Shown here: piece by piece, positions 48,401 to 59,834 of the stretch
Layout: each line of letters begins with the position of its first letter
How positions within the stretch are numbered: the first letter of the stretch is position 1
NCBI GenBank assembly: GCA_030248065.1
Contig: JASAMV010008011.1
Coordinates: forward strand, 1 to 64,000
Reading direction: 5' to 3'
Length of the DNA: 64,000 nucleotides
DNA from: Rhynchonema sp. JSB1_4
Taxonomy: Eukaryota > Nematoda > Chromadorea > Monhysterida > Xyalidae
Notes under the pieces: generated by a model
The model's input: the letters and a program-made list of their open reading frames with translations, nothing else
Databases searched by the model: none
Told to the model about the DNA's origin: nothing
Translations under genes and position numbers: made by a program

Positions 48401-51400
48401 ATTGCGACCTCTGGTTGTCAGCCAATTATGAAAGTCAAACCAGGGTGATTTTGATTTATGTTATGATAGTTAATTTTTACATTTTTCAGGAAGTCCACCG
48501 GCTGACCCGTTTGCTATTGGTTCCCCATCAGGCAGCAGCGATCGAAGTCTGGGCAGTCCGGATTATGGAAAGGTTTGCTTTCGTTATTTTATAATGGGTA
48601 AAATAAAAAAATGAATATTTGTCAACATATGAAACATCAGCAGGCCAGCTCGTCATCATCAACCAAATTGCGACAACCGACACAATCGCAGAAAATGGAG
48701 GTCGATGAAAATAATTCAGACTCTGGTGAAGACCTGCCGGTGACGTTGACACACTCGGACTCAACTGGATTGACACAGGTTGGATGGATTCACAAGACGA
48801 CACGTGCACGACCAGGGCCCGGTCAGAGTTAGGAAAAAATGTTTGCTCATTTTTTCCTACTTGGAAAATGGAAATGTTTTCCTTTTCTCGGGTATATTTT
48901 TTGCGCAGCGCTTTCTTTCGAAAACTGCAGTGTTTGCCCGATAAATGCCTTTCTAGAGGCATTTTGACCCAAAAACGGAGTGCAAGACGAGTCAAGGAAA
49001 CTGATCCCGGGTCTTCGACGAGTCCCGGAAACGCTCGGCGCACTTACAATTACACGTTATGCACAAGACTTGTACGTCCTGCCACAAATTTTTTTGGTCA
49101 TTTCTGTGATTCAGGGAAGGTTTTCGCTCGACTTTGTCTTTTTCAATTTCGTTTGCGAGAGTTCATGATTTTTCTTTGGGGTTGTCATTTTTTTTCCTTG
49201 AAAATTAATATTTTTTCCAAGCGTTTTTTTCAAACCTGCAGTCACAGGCGTAGGCAGGTTTCTTTTTCAGCCAAAAAACTAGTGACTTATTCTTACTTAA
49301 GTACTGGCTCCCTAAAATTCTAGTGGCTCATTGGCGGATCATTTGCCAAGATCTTGTGCCTCATTCAGAATTTTTAGTGGCCCAATGAGCCACCAAAATG
49401 CAAAAAACCTGGGCTGGCGCGAACGCACATGACCCCAAAACGTACAGATACACGAGCTGGTTTCGTGCTCACTCAGACCATCAAGGTTTCTTGCGCAAGG
49501 TTCATGCGCTGAGCTGAAGCCGGCAAGCAACCAAGTGAGGGAGGATGAAATGATCTCATTGAAACATCACTAAACACAACAGGGCATGGTGAACGTCGAG
49601 CTATCACCACCACGCGCGTCAGGCAGCGAGTCGGGTTTTGTCAAACCACTGCCACCCAGTCTGAAACAGACTCAGAGCCCGAAACGACCGTACGTCGTTG
49701 AATCAGACGGCGCCAGCAGTTCGACTGAGAAGAGACACAAAGCTGCTGCGGGCAAGGTTGGTGAAATCGATTCCAAGTACAAGTCATCTTTAAAAGTGTT
49801 TAAAAATTTACTATTTCGCTCATTATCAGATCCCCGTGCCACCGAAGCCCACCTATAAACATCGTTGGGCGCTTGATGACGACGAGTCTGGTGATGCAAC
49901 AGGTGAATCTAGTCTGTCTGATGTTTTGGTTATTTATTTATTTAGTCTGGTGCGCTATTTTCGTCGGGCGGAGAGACGAAAAAAAATGATCTCTTGTCAT
50001 GCGCTGTTTGACATTGACTTAGATTTACGTTTACGACCTGTTTCCACTGCCTGGCGGCAGGCACGTATGCCACGATGTTTCAGCATTTCACGTGCCATTT
50101 GCACGTGGAGATTTGTCTGGTGGCGAAATCTATCAATATGTATATGATGTGTTTGTGAACTGCGCCTGAATAATCGAAAATAAAATGCCAGCGATTGGCG
50201 AACAAATTTTATCTAATTTTTCTGAATGGTTTCTCTAATTTTTCTTTGCTGTTTGACAGGTGACAACGAAAGCGATGACGAAGAATCCGATTACAAGAGC
50301 GGCGCATCGGGTAGCAGCAGTCTGACTCAAGGCACTCTGCAAACAAAAAGAAGGCCTGTCTATGCTTCAATGATGAGCACCGGACCACAACAGGTTAGTA
50401 AATGTGGGGCTGCCTTCGAAAAAGCCGAAACAAAAAAAATGCCAAAAGAATGCTGGGGATCGAATTGGAATTGACCCACAAGCAGTGTAGTTCCTGGGGG
50501 GGAGGGGGGGACCCCCCTAAGGTACACTAATTTCACCGACCAAGGTACACTAGTACACTAATTTCCCCTCCGGGTACACTAATTTCCCCAATTTTTGCCT
50601 AAAATGGCCATTTTTAGGCCTAAAATGGGCATTTTCAGGCCTAAAATGTGTGATTTTTAGGTTAATGTCCTCAAACGTCGCCAAAATACCCTTGTTCTGA
50701 AGATTTTTTTCCAAAAAGGGGTAAAAATAGGTCAAATTTTCTACCTCAAAAAGTGACTTTTTCCTGATTTTGGGTCTTCCCCCCCTTCCCCCCCAGGGAG
50801 GTACACTAATTTCCCCTCCGAAAAAGTAGGGAGGTACACTAATTTCCCCGCCGGACCAGGAACTACACTGCCCACAAGTGAAACATCACCCCTACAATTG
50901 TAAACTTGGAACACCTCAGGAAGCGTTCACAAAAGTACAGCTGCCAAGGCTTCATTCAGGGTTAGCCTAACCCTGAATGAAGCCTTGGCAGCTGTATTGC
51001 CTTGCCCTGAACGAACCAAGTGAATACCCTTCTAAAACGAAATTTCATAACATTTAGCATTTTTTCTTTTCGGCATTTTTTTTGTTTTCGGCATTGTTTT
51101 TTCGTCATTTTTAGTTTCGACTTTTTTTCTTTTTTTTCTTCATCACTTTGGTATCAACTGTCTCGCAAATTCGTTTTCTGTTATCATTTGCGCAAAACAT
51201 TTCCTGTGTGTTTGGTTGCTGTTTCACGTAATCTTCTCCGCCAATATCTATAACTATTCACTTGCTGGTGTTTCTTATTTTATTTGTTTGCCGGCGTTTG
51301 ACAACCTGCATTATTTTTTTTGTATTTTATCGGTTATGCTGTTGTTTGCGAATAGATCAATCAAAAAGGGCAACAATATTCTTTTTTGGTTCCGTGTCAT

Positions 51401-52590
51401 CAGTGATGTGGTTGGGGGGGGGGGGGTAATGCCCTTCAAACTGGCTAGCTAGCTTTCTTGCTTCGGTCATCAAGTCAAAATAGTGTTGATTTTGGTGCCA
51501 AATAGGCCGATGGCCAAAATGGTCAAATTCGCTCAAATTTGCTCACACATGCACAAAAACACGCATTTTAAGTCTTGTTTTGGCACAATTTCCACCAATT
51601 TTTATACCCCTGTTTTTGACTTGTGGACCAATACCCCCTCCCTCCTACCCGGCTAGCTTTCTTGCTCGGACCAACTACATCACTGCGTGTCATTACGGTC
51701 CAGTGCTGACTTCACCACGGTCCACTTCTGGCCTGAGCCCATCGTTTGAAAACTTGAACTGAGTAAATTGAACCAAGAATTGCATTAAAACGAGCGAATG
51801 TGCAAAATTTTGTCTGTTTTTGGTGAAAAAAACCAAAAAAACTAGCTGTCGGGTGTCGGGTATTTTTAGAACTGTCGAGTGACGGCTTTTTTCTCAGATG
51901 TCGGGTGATCCTCCGATCTCTAACCCTACTGACAAGTGCTCAAGTGCTGGACAGGACCTTGGTTAGCACCAGTGGTGTAGTTGAGAAATCGAAATTTTCC
52001 CATACCCAGCCCAATTTTCGGGAAATTTCCCATACATACCCCCAAAAATAAAAAATTTCCCATACCAGGGGGGGGTTTTTCAAAAACTCAAAAATTTCCC
52101 ATACCCGAGGGTGGGGGTTTTGAAAAAAATGACCCCAAAAATCTTCTAAAAGTGCCAAAATTGGTCTAAAAAGTGCTTAAAACAGTTTTCTTGCGGTAGT
52201 AAGCGATTTTTGACATTTTTGGTTGAAAAACGGCCAATTTTGGTACTTCTCGGGGTCAAAAAGTCATTTCTTAGGGGTGCTTGTTCCAAAAGTGAAAAAT
52301 TTCCCATACCCCATACCCCCGGCCGATTTCCCATGCCCCATACCAGGGGGGTAACCCCCCCCCCCAACGACACCACTGGTTAGCACTGGACCGTAATGAT
52401 ACAGAATAATTTTTTTCTCGTTGCAGCAACCACCACCACACCAACAACAACAACAACAAGTGAAAATCCACCACGTCAAAGATGCGCACCAGTGTCACGA
52501 AGTCGGTGAAGCTGAACAGTACAAGGACGACCTCGATTACCTCATGGAGGCGCTGTCGGCCGAGTCGCCGCACAACGTGCGATGTCTCAG
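45403..52590 (+). CDS. WAPL cohesin-release factor, 5' exons
   Basis: Seven exons join in phase: 45403-45559, 48490-48572, 48641-48778, 49583-49756, 49830-49902, 50260-50393 and 52427-52590, about 307 residues. WAPL unloads cohesin from chromatin with PDS5. The start is MAARPQKTFSGPKTRTKAPD. The N-terminus is acidic and serine-rich, with YKHRWALDDDESGD in exon 5. Exon 7, after a poly-Gln stretch, gives VKIHHVKDAHQCHEVGEAEQ and ends HNVRCL, the opening of the conserved WAPL domain. The N-terminal part before that domain is about 260 residues, far shorter than in vertebrates. The exon-7 donor is phase 2, so more exons are required; none is seen on this strand to 64 kb. WAPL exons occur instead on the minus strand at 63287-63700. 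Confidence 0.88.
45571..46415. mobile_element. hAT MITE, CAGAGGTCGCAATCGGGCC ends, TSD GTTTGTTT, with nested insert
   Basis: The ends CAGAGGTCGCAATCGGGCC and GGCCCGATTGCGACCTCTG are flanked by GTTTGTTT on both sides. The left target copy starts four bases after the donor of WAPL exon 1. Another MITE (45801-46131) interrupts its A/T-rich body. Confidence 0.93.
45801..46131. mobile_element. 331-bp hAT MITE nested in 45571-46415, TSD GTTGAAAA
   Basis: CAATGGTGTTGCAGG and GTAGCTACACCACTG are flanked by GTTGAAAA on both sides. GGTACAGTAGGTAGG repeats near the ends, with CCGCGCTACGCGCG near the centre (45981-45994). The homologous site at about 22754 is empty. Confidence 0.88.
47011..48024. mobile_element. 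Third-level element, TAGGCCTGGGCACAAT ends, TSD CCCCGGAC
   Basis: TAGGCCTGGGCACAAT and ATTGTGCCCACCCATA are flanked by CCCCGGAC on both sides. The arms are built almost wholly of ACCAATACCC-type repeats on the left and GGTATTGGGT on the right, making long foldbacks. A fourth element is inserted at 47444. Confidence 0.9.
47444..47849. mobile_element. Innermost hAT MITE of the nest, TSD GGTATTGG
   Basis: The ends CAGTGTAGTGGC and GCCACTACACTG are flanked by GGTATTGG on both sides. It is nearly identical to 21407-21840, which suggests recent activity. It has GGTTGCAAGGTACC subterminal repeats and a GCGCGCGGAGCGCGCG centre (about 47668). Confidence 0.93.
50483..50870. mobile_element. 388-bp hAT MITE, CAGTGTAGTTCCTGG ends, TSD CCCACAAG
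   Basis: CAGTGTAGTTCCTGG and CCAGGAACTACACTG are flanked by CCCACAAG on both sides. GGTACACTAATTTCCCC repeats near the ends. It lies in WAPL intron 6. Confidence 0.93.
50937..50995. repeat. Perfect 59-bp palindrome
   Basis: Arms of 29 bp (ACAGCTGCCAAGGCTTCATT, then CAGGGTTAG) mirror exactly around a single base. The arm shares TTCATTCAGGGTTAG with the 90-bp minisatellite at 5457-5697. It lies in WAPL intron 6. Confidence 0.95.
51401..51685. mobile_element. 285-bp hAT MITE, CAGTGATGTGGTTGG ends, TSD CGTGTCAT
   Basis: CAGTGATGTGGTTGG and CCAACTACATCACTG are flanked by CGTGTCAT on both sides. TAGCTTTCTTGCT is repeated. Second copy of the 43818-44192 family, in WAPL intron 6. Confidence 0.92.
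51970..52378. mobile_element. 409-bp hAT MITE, CAGTGGTGTAGTTG ends, TSD GTTAGCAC
   Basis: CAGTGGTGTAGTTG and CAACGACACCACTG are flanked by GTTAGCAC on both sides. AAATTTCCCATACC repeats at both ends. Its terminal repeats resemble 17892-18319 but the subterminal motif differs. It ends 48 bp before WAPL exon 7. Confidence 0.92.
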
Positions 52591-53387
52591 GTGCGCATAA
52601 AAAACGTTTTTCCGGGTGCGGAAATGTCGTGCCGGGCTTTTTTCGCGGCAATGGAAAAATGTCAGAAATTTTCGGGAGAAAATCGCGCGGTCAATTTCTC
52701 AAATTCTGCGCACGCGCCACTTTTTTGTTGACTGGTCTGATCTGGCTTGATTTTTCAGTTTTAGGCCGCACAGGGTGTCTCAAACATACCGTCCTATTCG
52801 GTTTATTTTAGGTCATAGGTACAATTATGGAAGTTAGGTTGTATCTACTTCTGTTGCAATCGGATCAGAACTCGTTCCCAAAGAAATAGCGAAAAAAACT
52901 GCTTTCTAATCGGAAAGCCGTTTTTCAGTATGTACATTTTTCGAAAAATATTGCAACGGGGCTTTGAAACTAGCCGTGGGAGTTTGCAATTGTTGGTGGT
53001 TGATAGAACTCATGTGTCAAATTCAAAATGTACACTGGCGGACGGAAAAAACCGTTTTTTGCACCAAAAAACAGGTCTTTTTGCAAAACCGATGAGTTCT
53101 TGGCTTCGGGTGAATCTTGGGCTCGATGTTCGGATAGAAATTGTTGATGTAACTCTACTTTTGTGTCAAGTGCACACATTTTCTGCCCCAAATACCAAAC
53201 TCATTTGACCGGTCTATCCTGGGTACTGGAAAAAATATTTCAAATAACAACACCGTCGTTTTTTGCCCAACCCTGAGGTCACCTACAGTTCCCTTCCCGG
53301 CTGTCGATAGTTTAGCGACTCACGCGTAGTGTGAACAGATACTACTGGAACTTTTGTAAACGCATATTGATGTCTGTATCGTCCTTA

Positions 53388-53720
53388 GGCGCCCTCAGTC
53401 ATAGTGGAAAATGGAAATGAAAAAAAATATTCTAAAATGTCCAAGTTTTCCATTTCCATTTTCAAATATGACTAAGGGAAAAAATGGAAATGAAATAAAA
53501 CATTTTCTGCAGCAGTCATGTTTTGACATGTGACAAAAACATTTTCTGCTCCGCTCAATTCTCGGCTGTTGATTGGGCAGATTTTAACACATAAAATGTT
53601 TTGTTTCATTTCCATTTTCCAGGTGCACTTGGTCATATTGGAAAATGGAAATGGAAAACTTGGAGGTATTGAATATGTTTTCATTTCTATTTTCCATTTC
53701 CCACTATGACTAAGGGCGCC
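53388..53720. mobile_element. GGCGCCCTCAGTCATAGTGG element
   Basis: GGCGCCCTCAGTCATAGTGG and CCACTATGACTAAGGGCGCC bound repeated GGAAAATGGAAATG blocks. TTA precedes it but CTC follows, so the duplication is decayed. Relative of 29723-30338. Confidence 0.7.
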
Positions 53721-54030
53721 CTCACACATACCAGTTGCTACAACGTTTGTTTGGGCACATTTGGGCAACATTGATTCAATTCTTTTGCATTTCACTTATG
53801 ACGCAATAAATTCCAATCCACCGATTCATGGGGACGTTCATGCAGACCACAATACAAGTATACTTTTCATCGTCGTTCATCATTTGCACAGTGCGCCAAG
53901 AACATCAGTTGGTGCAAGCAAGTACAGAACGCAATGCAGCATATCCTAAGAACGAACACAACAAGCTGCCATATGTATATCCTATGTAATGTAACATATT
54001 GAATATTTACGTGTTAACAGACACAAAGAC

Positions 54031-54724
54031 AATCAGATAAAAAGCCAATCCACATTGTTACAAAAATTTCGTGCTTCAAAGGTGCCAAAAATATATATAA
54101 AGCGTGCTTTGAGAACGTTCGTGCTAAAACAGAAAAAGACACAAAGACAAAAAAAAAAAAAAAAAAAAAAAAAGACGAAAAGGTGAGACGAAGCTGTTCA
54201 AAATACTTGTGTGACGGTTGGGTGACAGACACACAAATGGTGACAATTAGCCCAGATAAATGAATGTCCAGAGTCTGAGAAATTGTCAGCAAAGACATGT
54301 CAGAAAAAAGATAGACTGACAACGTTTGCGACTGAAAGCACGTCTAGCGCAGATCACAAGCCCCCTTTACCCAAAAAAAAAACAAAACAATAAGATAAAA
54401 ACCAATCACATACAAAAATTTCGTGCTTCAAAGGTGCCAAAAATATATATAAAGCTCTTGAAACGTCGCTCAGACAGAGATAGACTGACAACGTGGACTG
54501 ATAAGATAATGTCTGAAAAAACCGAAGTAGAACGGGTGAGACGAAGCTGTTCAAAATACTTGTGTGACGATTGGGTGACAGACAACACAAATGGGGACAA
54601 TTAGCCCAGATAAATGAATGTCCAGAGTCTGAGAAATTGTCAGCAAAGACATGTCAGAAAAAACATCATCGCTGACGACGTTTGCCCACTGTAAAGCACG
54701 TCTAGCTGCAGATCACAAGCCCCC
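54031..54724. ncRNA. Tandem pair of about 350-bp units, possible ncRNA genes
   Basis: Two units (54031-54365 and about 54386-54724) share TTTCGTGCTTCAAAGGTGCC, then AAAAATATATATAAAGC (TATA-like), a variable stretch, and a long conserved block GTGAGACGAAGCTGTTCAAA through ATGTCAGAAAAAA. A 25-base A run sits in the first variable stretch. A promoter-like block followed by a conserved non-coding block, duplicated in tandem, resembles small RNA genes (snRNA or similar). Neither strand is open. I cannot name an RNA family, and a simple tandem duplication is possible. Confidence 0.3.
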
Positions 54725-55032
54725 ACTTGTATTTTTTCCAGAAAACTTCTGCCCGTGTCACGGTCAATTTTTTGAATGCAGTGATCGTGATACCGACAGA
54801 AATGTTTTGGTTTAAAATATAAATAAAGCGCCGGTGTTCTGCAGCGTGACGAGCTTTGCCATTCAGGAACAAATTTGGATGGATACTCATATAGTCATTG
54901 TGCGACCAATATCAATGTAGGTTTAGACCAAGGCCGAACCTATATGTACAAACACATGTGAGTGCGTAAACCTGCCTAAAGTGCCATCAGGGGTTAGGTC
55001 CGACTAGGTACATCGGTACATGTATAGCCAGT

Positions 55033-55498
55033 CAGGGTTGGGCAAAAAAACGACGGCGTTTTTTCTTAAAAAAAGTTTAAAAAAACGCCTGGGTCGTTTT
55101 TCGTTTTTTTTAATCCTAAATTTCCTTGATTTTCCCTGATTTTTCAGGAAAAGTACCCTGATTATCAAGGATAATCATTTTTTTGTCCAATTTTTTGCAA
55201 AAAATTTTCGACCAATTTTTACTTTGTCGAGATACGTCGATATACGGAGTTTGACTTTCAGTGATGACCCCGGCCAAAGTTGGTCCCACGATGCGGGTCT
55301 GATATGGGATCTTAGCAACTCGCTAGAAAAGGGTTGAAACCCGTTTATTTTGCCTCAGAACGCATAGAATTACTTCATTTAACCAGGTTTTCTTCCCAAC
55401 ATGAGCGTTTTCCAATTTTCTTGGGGGCATATTTTGGTCATCTGGGCGTTTTAAAAAAAAACGATTTTTTGCAAAAAAACCTTTTTTGCCCAACCCTG
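55033..55498. mobile_element. 466-bp hAT MITE, CAGGGTTGGGCAAAAAA ends, TSD TAGCCAGT
   Basis: CAGGGTTGGGCAAAAAAACG and TTTTTTGCCCAACCCTG are flanked by TAGCCAGT on both sides. The body is A/T-rich. Confidence 0.92.
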
Positions 55499-55508
55499 TA
55501 GCCAGTTA

Positions 55509-56139
55509 AAGTGTTAAAGGTACTCTGGAGGGGGATACCTACTATACCGGGCTCAGAGAGGGGGCTCCCTTCTGTACCACAGGCTTTGGTCTGGGGGACG
55601 GTTTGGTGCCTTAAGGGGTTGGAGTAAGGCTAGGTTTTTGGGTGGAAAATTTTAATGTTTTTATTATATGTGGAATCGTGTGAAAACGCAGTGTTTATGC
55701 GCCTAGCGCTTGAATGTTGGGTATTTTGGGGGTAAAAACCACCGATTTTACACCAATTTTGTCAAAATCGGTTAGCCCAACAACAGCTAATGCAGAATTT
55801 ATGTCCACTGCGTTGCCTGATCCGCAAAGCACATAACGCGTGATGCAACATTACAAGCACGGACAGGCAGTCAGCTTGTGTGTGTTGGCTGGCTGCGTGG
55901 GTGTGTTTATAATGTTGCATCACGCGTTATGTGCTTGGCGGATCAGGCAACGCAGTGGACATAAATTCTGCATTAGCTGTTGTTGGACTATACCTACTGT
56001 ACCGGGATAAAAATCGTGGGGATGGGTTATTCCTATTGTAGCATGCCAAACATCGGGAGATACCTACTGTACCAGGCGAGGGGATACTAACTGTATTGGG
56101 GAGCTGCCCCTCCCCACCAGGCCCCCAGTTCCAACACTG
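55509..56139. mobile_element. Inverted relative of the 22135 MITE, with palindromic insert
   Basis: AGTGTTAAAGGTACTCTGGAGG and following GGATACCTACT repeats match the reversed end of 22135-22611, and the right end is TTCCAACACTG. The left end is mutated and no target duplication was found. A palindrome (55777-55986) interrupts the body. Its right end is one base from the GPCR stop codon. Confidence 0.65.
55777..55986. repeat. 210-bp palindrome
   Basis: CCAACAACAGCTAATGCAGA and its continuation (about 78 bp) are mirrored with about one mismatch, ending TCTGCATTAGCTGTTGTTGG. The loop is about 55 bp. It is probably a foldback MITE inserted in another MITE. Confidence 0.88.
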
Positions 56140-56140
56140 C

Positions 56141-57940
56141 CTAGTTCGTTTCCTTCACATTAAGCCTCTTGCTGGCCTGTGGGGCCGAAGCGGCATTGAA
56201 GTTCATTGGCAACTCCTTACATTTGAACAGATATGTGATTGCCGCGCGAATGTCCTTATGACGAAAAGTGTAGATGAAAATGTTCATGAACGGGTTGATG
56301 TTTGAGATGGACATCATCCAGGGTGTGAGGAGATCGATCATTTCCACTGTAACCGGTGCAAACAACATAATTGTATTCGGGGTGACGAAAAACACCAACG
56401 TGCACAGGGAACTCAACCCAATAGTGACCAACAGCCGCTTCTGCACCTTCATCGCCTGTTTCTGCTGTGCGCTGCCTTCCTTCACATTCTCCAGCATTTT
56501 GTTGCTGTAGATTCGGTGTATGATAATCACAAACACGTAGAGCACCACTGACAGGATCCCGCCCCAGGTGCGAACCGCGAAATAGAACGGCACAAACCAG
56601 GTGTGCTTGGGATGATTGTAGGCGTAGTTGGTGAAGCAGATCGCATCGTACTGCGGGATCTGTTCGCCGTCATACGCCATGTAGAAACACATCACAACCA
56701 GCACAGCCACAAAACCGTAGAACACGCCACACAGACACAGACTGTAACGTCGACCAAACTTGAAATATTTCATCGGGATCGTAACGGCAATCAGACGATC
56801 CACACTCACGGCGGTCAACATCACGCCTGATATTGGCTCGCCGATGACAAACAACCAGTTGTGCAGCGTCATCATGCAATCCCAACGTGTCACTTGCACT
56901 TTATCGATAAAGTTGAAGATCAGGTAGATTCGATAGAAGCCTGTGCGAAGCGAGTCATTGTTGTTGAACTCATGCATATATGTACAACACTCCGCCCTTT
57001 GCGGCGGTACTCGGTACTGTACAAGAACAGCCGCTGTGCTGATCAGCTTGATATCCAACTTACAGTGATTGTCATAGTAAGTCTTCTTTATGATACAAGC
57101 CTTGCTGTGTGGCTATTACGACCGTAGACTAAGTGCCTACTGCGAACAATTTAAACAGCTTTCTTTAATCGATCGCGGCGACAATCACCTGCAGCGACGT
57201 AACCGGCCGAGTTGAGTACATCAGCCAACGCCAGTCCGCCGACGACGATGTACTGAAGTGCAGCAGTTGTTAAAGACATTTTAAGTAAGCAACAACTTTA
57301 ACAAGCTCAAAGAATCCAGATACATTTACTGTATGTCTATTGCGCCCACCGGATCCAAGACTCATCCCTTCACATAAAATTTATTCAGGTCGAGCTGGTT
57401 GCAGGTTAGACTGATTAACTGGTTAGACGGACTGATGAAAACTGATGGTTAGACTTGGGGATAGGCATGTGGTAAGGCTGAGGCTTAGGTTTACTCTTGC
57501 AACTAGGCTTATGCCTGGGGTCGAGCACTGGTTAAGTGTTCAGGTGGAGGAAGAAGTTGGTACCTCAACCTTGAAATCTCAGGCTTGGTCTTAGGCTTGG
57601 GCTTTTACTTTGCTCTCGGCTTCGGCTCAGTCCTAGACCTATACTTTCATGAACCACAGCCCATTAAACGGAAATGTTTTGTTCGTTCGTGTTTTTTTGT
57701 TTGATTCGCTTCAGCAATACATTTCAATCTGCCTTACGGGGCCAACCAGAACTACAATCTTGGATTCGGTGGTTTCAATAGGCAATCGTTCCATAGATTG
57801 ACGTACAGCCTTGTTCTTGCGCAGTATTCCATGTCGCATAATGGCGAGCACAATTAGTAGGTTGGCCACACCGACCACCAGGTTCTGTGATATGTAGATG
57901 ATATACTTGCCATAGTCACTCATCTCACGCTGGCCACTGT
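56141..57940 (-). CDS. Rhodopsin-family (class A) G-protein-coupled receptor
   Basis: Three exons in phase: 57807-57940, 57189-57252 and 56141-57033, about 357 residues from MSDYGK. Helix 1 is ISQNLVVGVANLLIVLAIM. Helix 2 has the LxxAD motif (GGLALADVL). The helix-3 start has Cys (WDCMMTL) pairing with a loop-2 Cys (DAICF), and DRLIAV replaces DRY. Helix 6 is VFFVTPNTIMLF, and helix 7 is INPFMNIFIYTFRHKDIR, with Asn in place of Tyr in NPxxY. The ligand is unknown. The TPN and NPxxN variants recall nematode-type chemoreceptor-like GPCRs, which is an impression, not a classification. A further 5' exon may exist, as an acceptor precedes the ATG. The stop codon abuts a MITE. Confidence 0.88.
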
Positions 57941-58257
57941 CTGGAAAGAACGAACGTTGCGTATTAAAATTGAGCCTAAATATGATGCTAAAGCCTAAGC
58001 CCACGGGCAAGTGGATATCCCGAAATTTGTCAAGCAGATCACAAATTTAGTCGTCCTGTAAACCAACAATTGGCATGCGTCAACACTCAACTTCTCCTGT
58101 TAGAAATGCAGACAACCGACCTGTGCCATTGGTCATTGAGCCATTGCTATCTAACATGGCTGCCAACAGTTGTTGTTTAGGCACCCGATTCAGCGTCTGT
58201 TTGGTTACGGTAGGCCAGACGTGACTGGTCTGCGCCGACCCGAACTTGTGTGCTCAA

Positions 58258-59733
58258 AGGGCTCGGGACCTAACCGTAGGAAGGGTAGCAGGGCATATGT
58301 TATGTACCGTTAAAAAGCATTCTGACAGCCTATGTCACACACAAATGTTAAGTTCCTTGGAGATTTGCCATCTTTTCGTAGAGGGAGTTTTCGTTCCAGA
58401 AAAAAGGGATTGTTTCACAACTTCTAACGACCGGTACAGAAACCCCAAATGAGTTCGAGGTAAAATAACACTTGGGTATGATTACAACAGCTTGTGGATA
58501 ACTTATCGCAAATTTCACTCGCTCAAACCGTTAGTTCACTCGGTGATGGTGCGAAACGTTCCAAAAATCGGCCATTTTTTTGAGGACACAAGTTTGTGGG
58601 TTTCCACATTTTGAAACTTATGGTTAGCTTCGCGACATGCCTAAAAATCCATCAAATTGCCATTAAGCCAGATGGTTACATTTATCGCCAGAATTGTGAC
58701 ACATAAAGGCCGCATATTGTATCGCATTCGACACAAAAAATCGAGAGAAACGTCTGGTTTCACAAGCTATCAAGGTCCGAAGGTCCCAAAGTCTACAAAT
58801 GTCTCGCGGCAGCCATACTAATGATATTCAGCTATAAGTGCTCATTGTTAAGGACTATTGCAAGTGTGATAAAACCGAGCAATGTATCTCCGGGGTAGCT
58901 TTCGAACGATATACAGTATGACAAGCCCCAAAAAATCAAACGCCTGAGGGCACAGGTAAAAAATGCGTTTTTTTACCATTCTGGAATGAACCGTCACCTC
59001 ATCGTGTGCGATTTCGGAATTTTGACAGTTGCTTGTCCATAGTAAGAGATGGTATGGACATGTCTCATATCGTTCGATAGATATTTCGAAGCCACATCGT
59101 CTGGTGCTATCAAACGTGCATTAGTCCTTAGCAGTAACGACTTACAGCCGAATATCGTATTCATGTTGGCATTGCTGCCACAGCAGGTCTTTGGAGTTTG
59201 AAGTCTTGACACGCGTCTAGATTGCTGGACTGTGCTTTTATCTAACTTTATCGTTTTCCCTACCTAAGGGTTTCCCAATTTAAAAACCTTTTTTCTGATA
59301 CTTTCGATAACGCTCTGTTTTTGTATCTCATTTTCATTTCTGCAACGCAAAGCGCGGCCTCAAAATTCAGGGACAAGCATGTGTTCTCGAAAAATGAGGC
59401 CGATTTTTGAAACGATTTGCACTCTCACCGAGTTAAGCAATGCTTTGAGCGACTGAAGTTGTAATGATAAGTTACCCAGAAGCTGTTGTAATCCTATCCA
59501 CGTGTTACTTGACCTCCAGTCCATTGGGGTTTCTGCACCGGTCGTTCCAAGTTGTGAAAATATTCCCTTTTTTCTGGAACGAAAAGTCGCTCTACCAAGA
59601 GATAGCGAATCTCCAAGGAGCTTAACATTTGTGCGTGACATATGATGTCATAGTTATTTCCGACGATGTATAACACTATGCCCTACTACTCTTCCTATGG
59701 TTATGTCCCGAGCTCTTAGCAACACGTCGACAG
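58258..59733. repeat. Diverged inverted repeat sharing CTCGGGAC ends
   Basis: 58258 to about 58560 is inverted relative to about 59400-59733, with perhaps 75-80 percent identity, around a spacer of about 840 bp. The terminal block GCTCGGGACCTAACCGTAGG recurs at 62597 onward in the same orientation, just outside the large palindrome. These may be the ends of an unrecognised transposon. Confidence 0.65.
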
Positions 59734-59834
59734 AAATGGTTGGCTATTGCGAATACGGACGAGGCTGGGTCGTGGTGCGTAAGGTTTCACCCAAACTAAT
59801 TAGTCTGGCTCTGATACTCTTATGTATAGCAGCT

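Larger units (their letters stand above)
46471..48413. mobile_element. Outermost MITE of a four-level nest (CAGAGGTCGC ends)
   Basis: CAGAGGTCGCAATCGGGCC on the left and GGCCCGATTGCGACCTCTG on the right match the family at 45571. No exact target duplication flanks it, although GTTGTCAT (46449) and GTTGTCAG (48414) are similar. Three further elements are nested within. It could alternatively be two separate half-elements. Confidence 0.65.
52591..56140. other. Region downstream of last plus-strand WAPL exon
   Basis: No further WAPL exon or other gene was recognised. It contains an A/T-rich AAAACCG-type repeat (about 52870-53270), a Harbinger-like element (53388-53720), the tandem units at 54031-54724, and two MITEs (55033-55498, 55509-56139). 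Confidence 0.55.
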
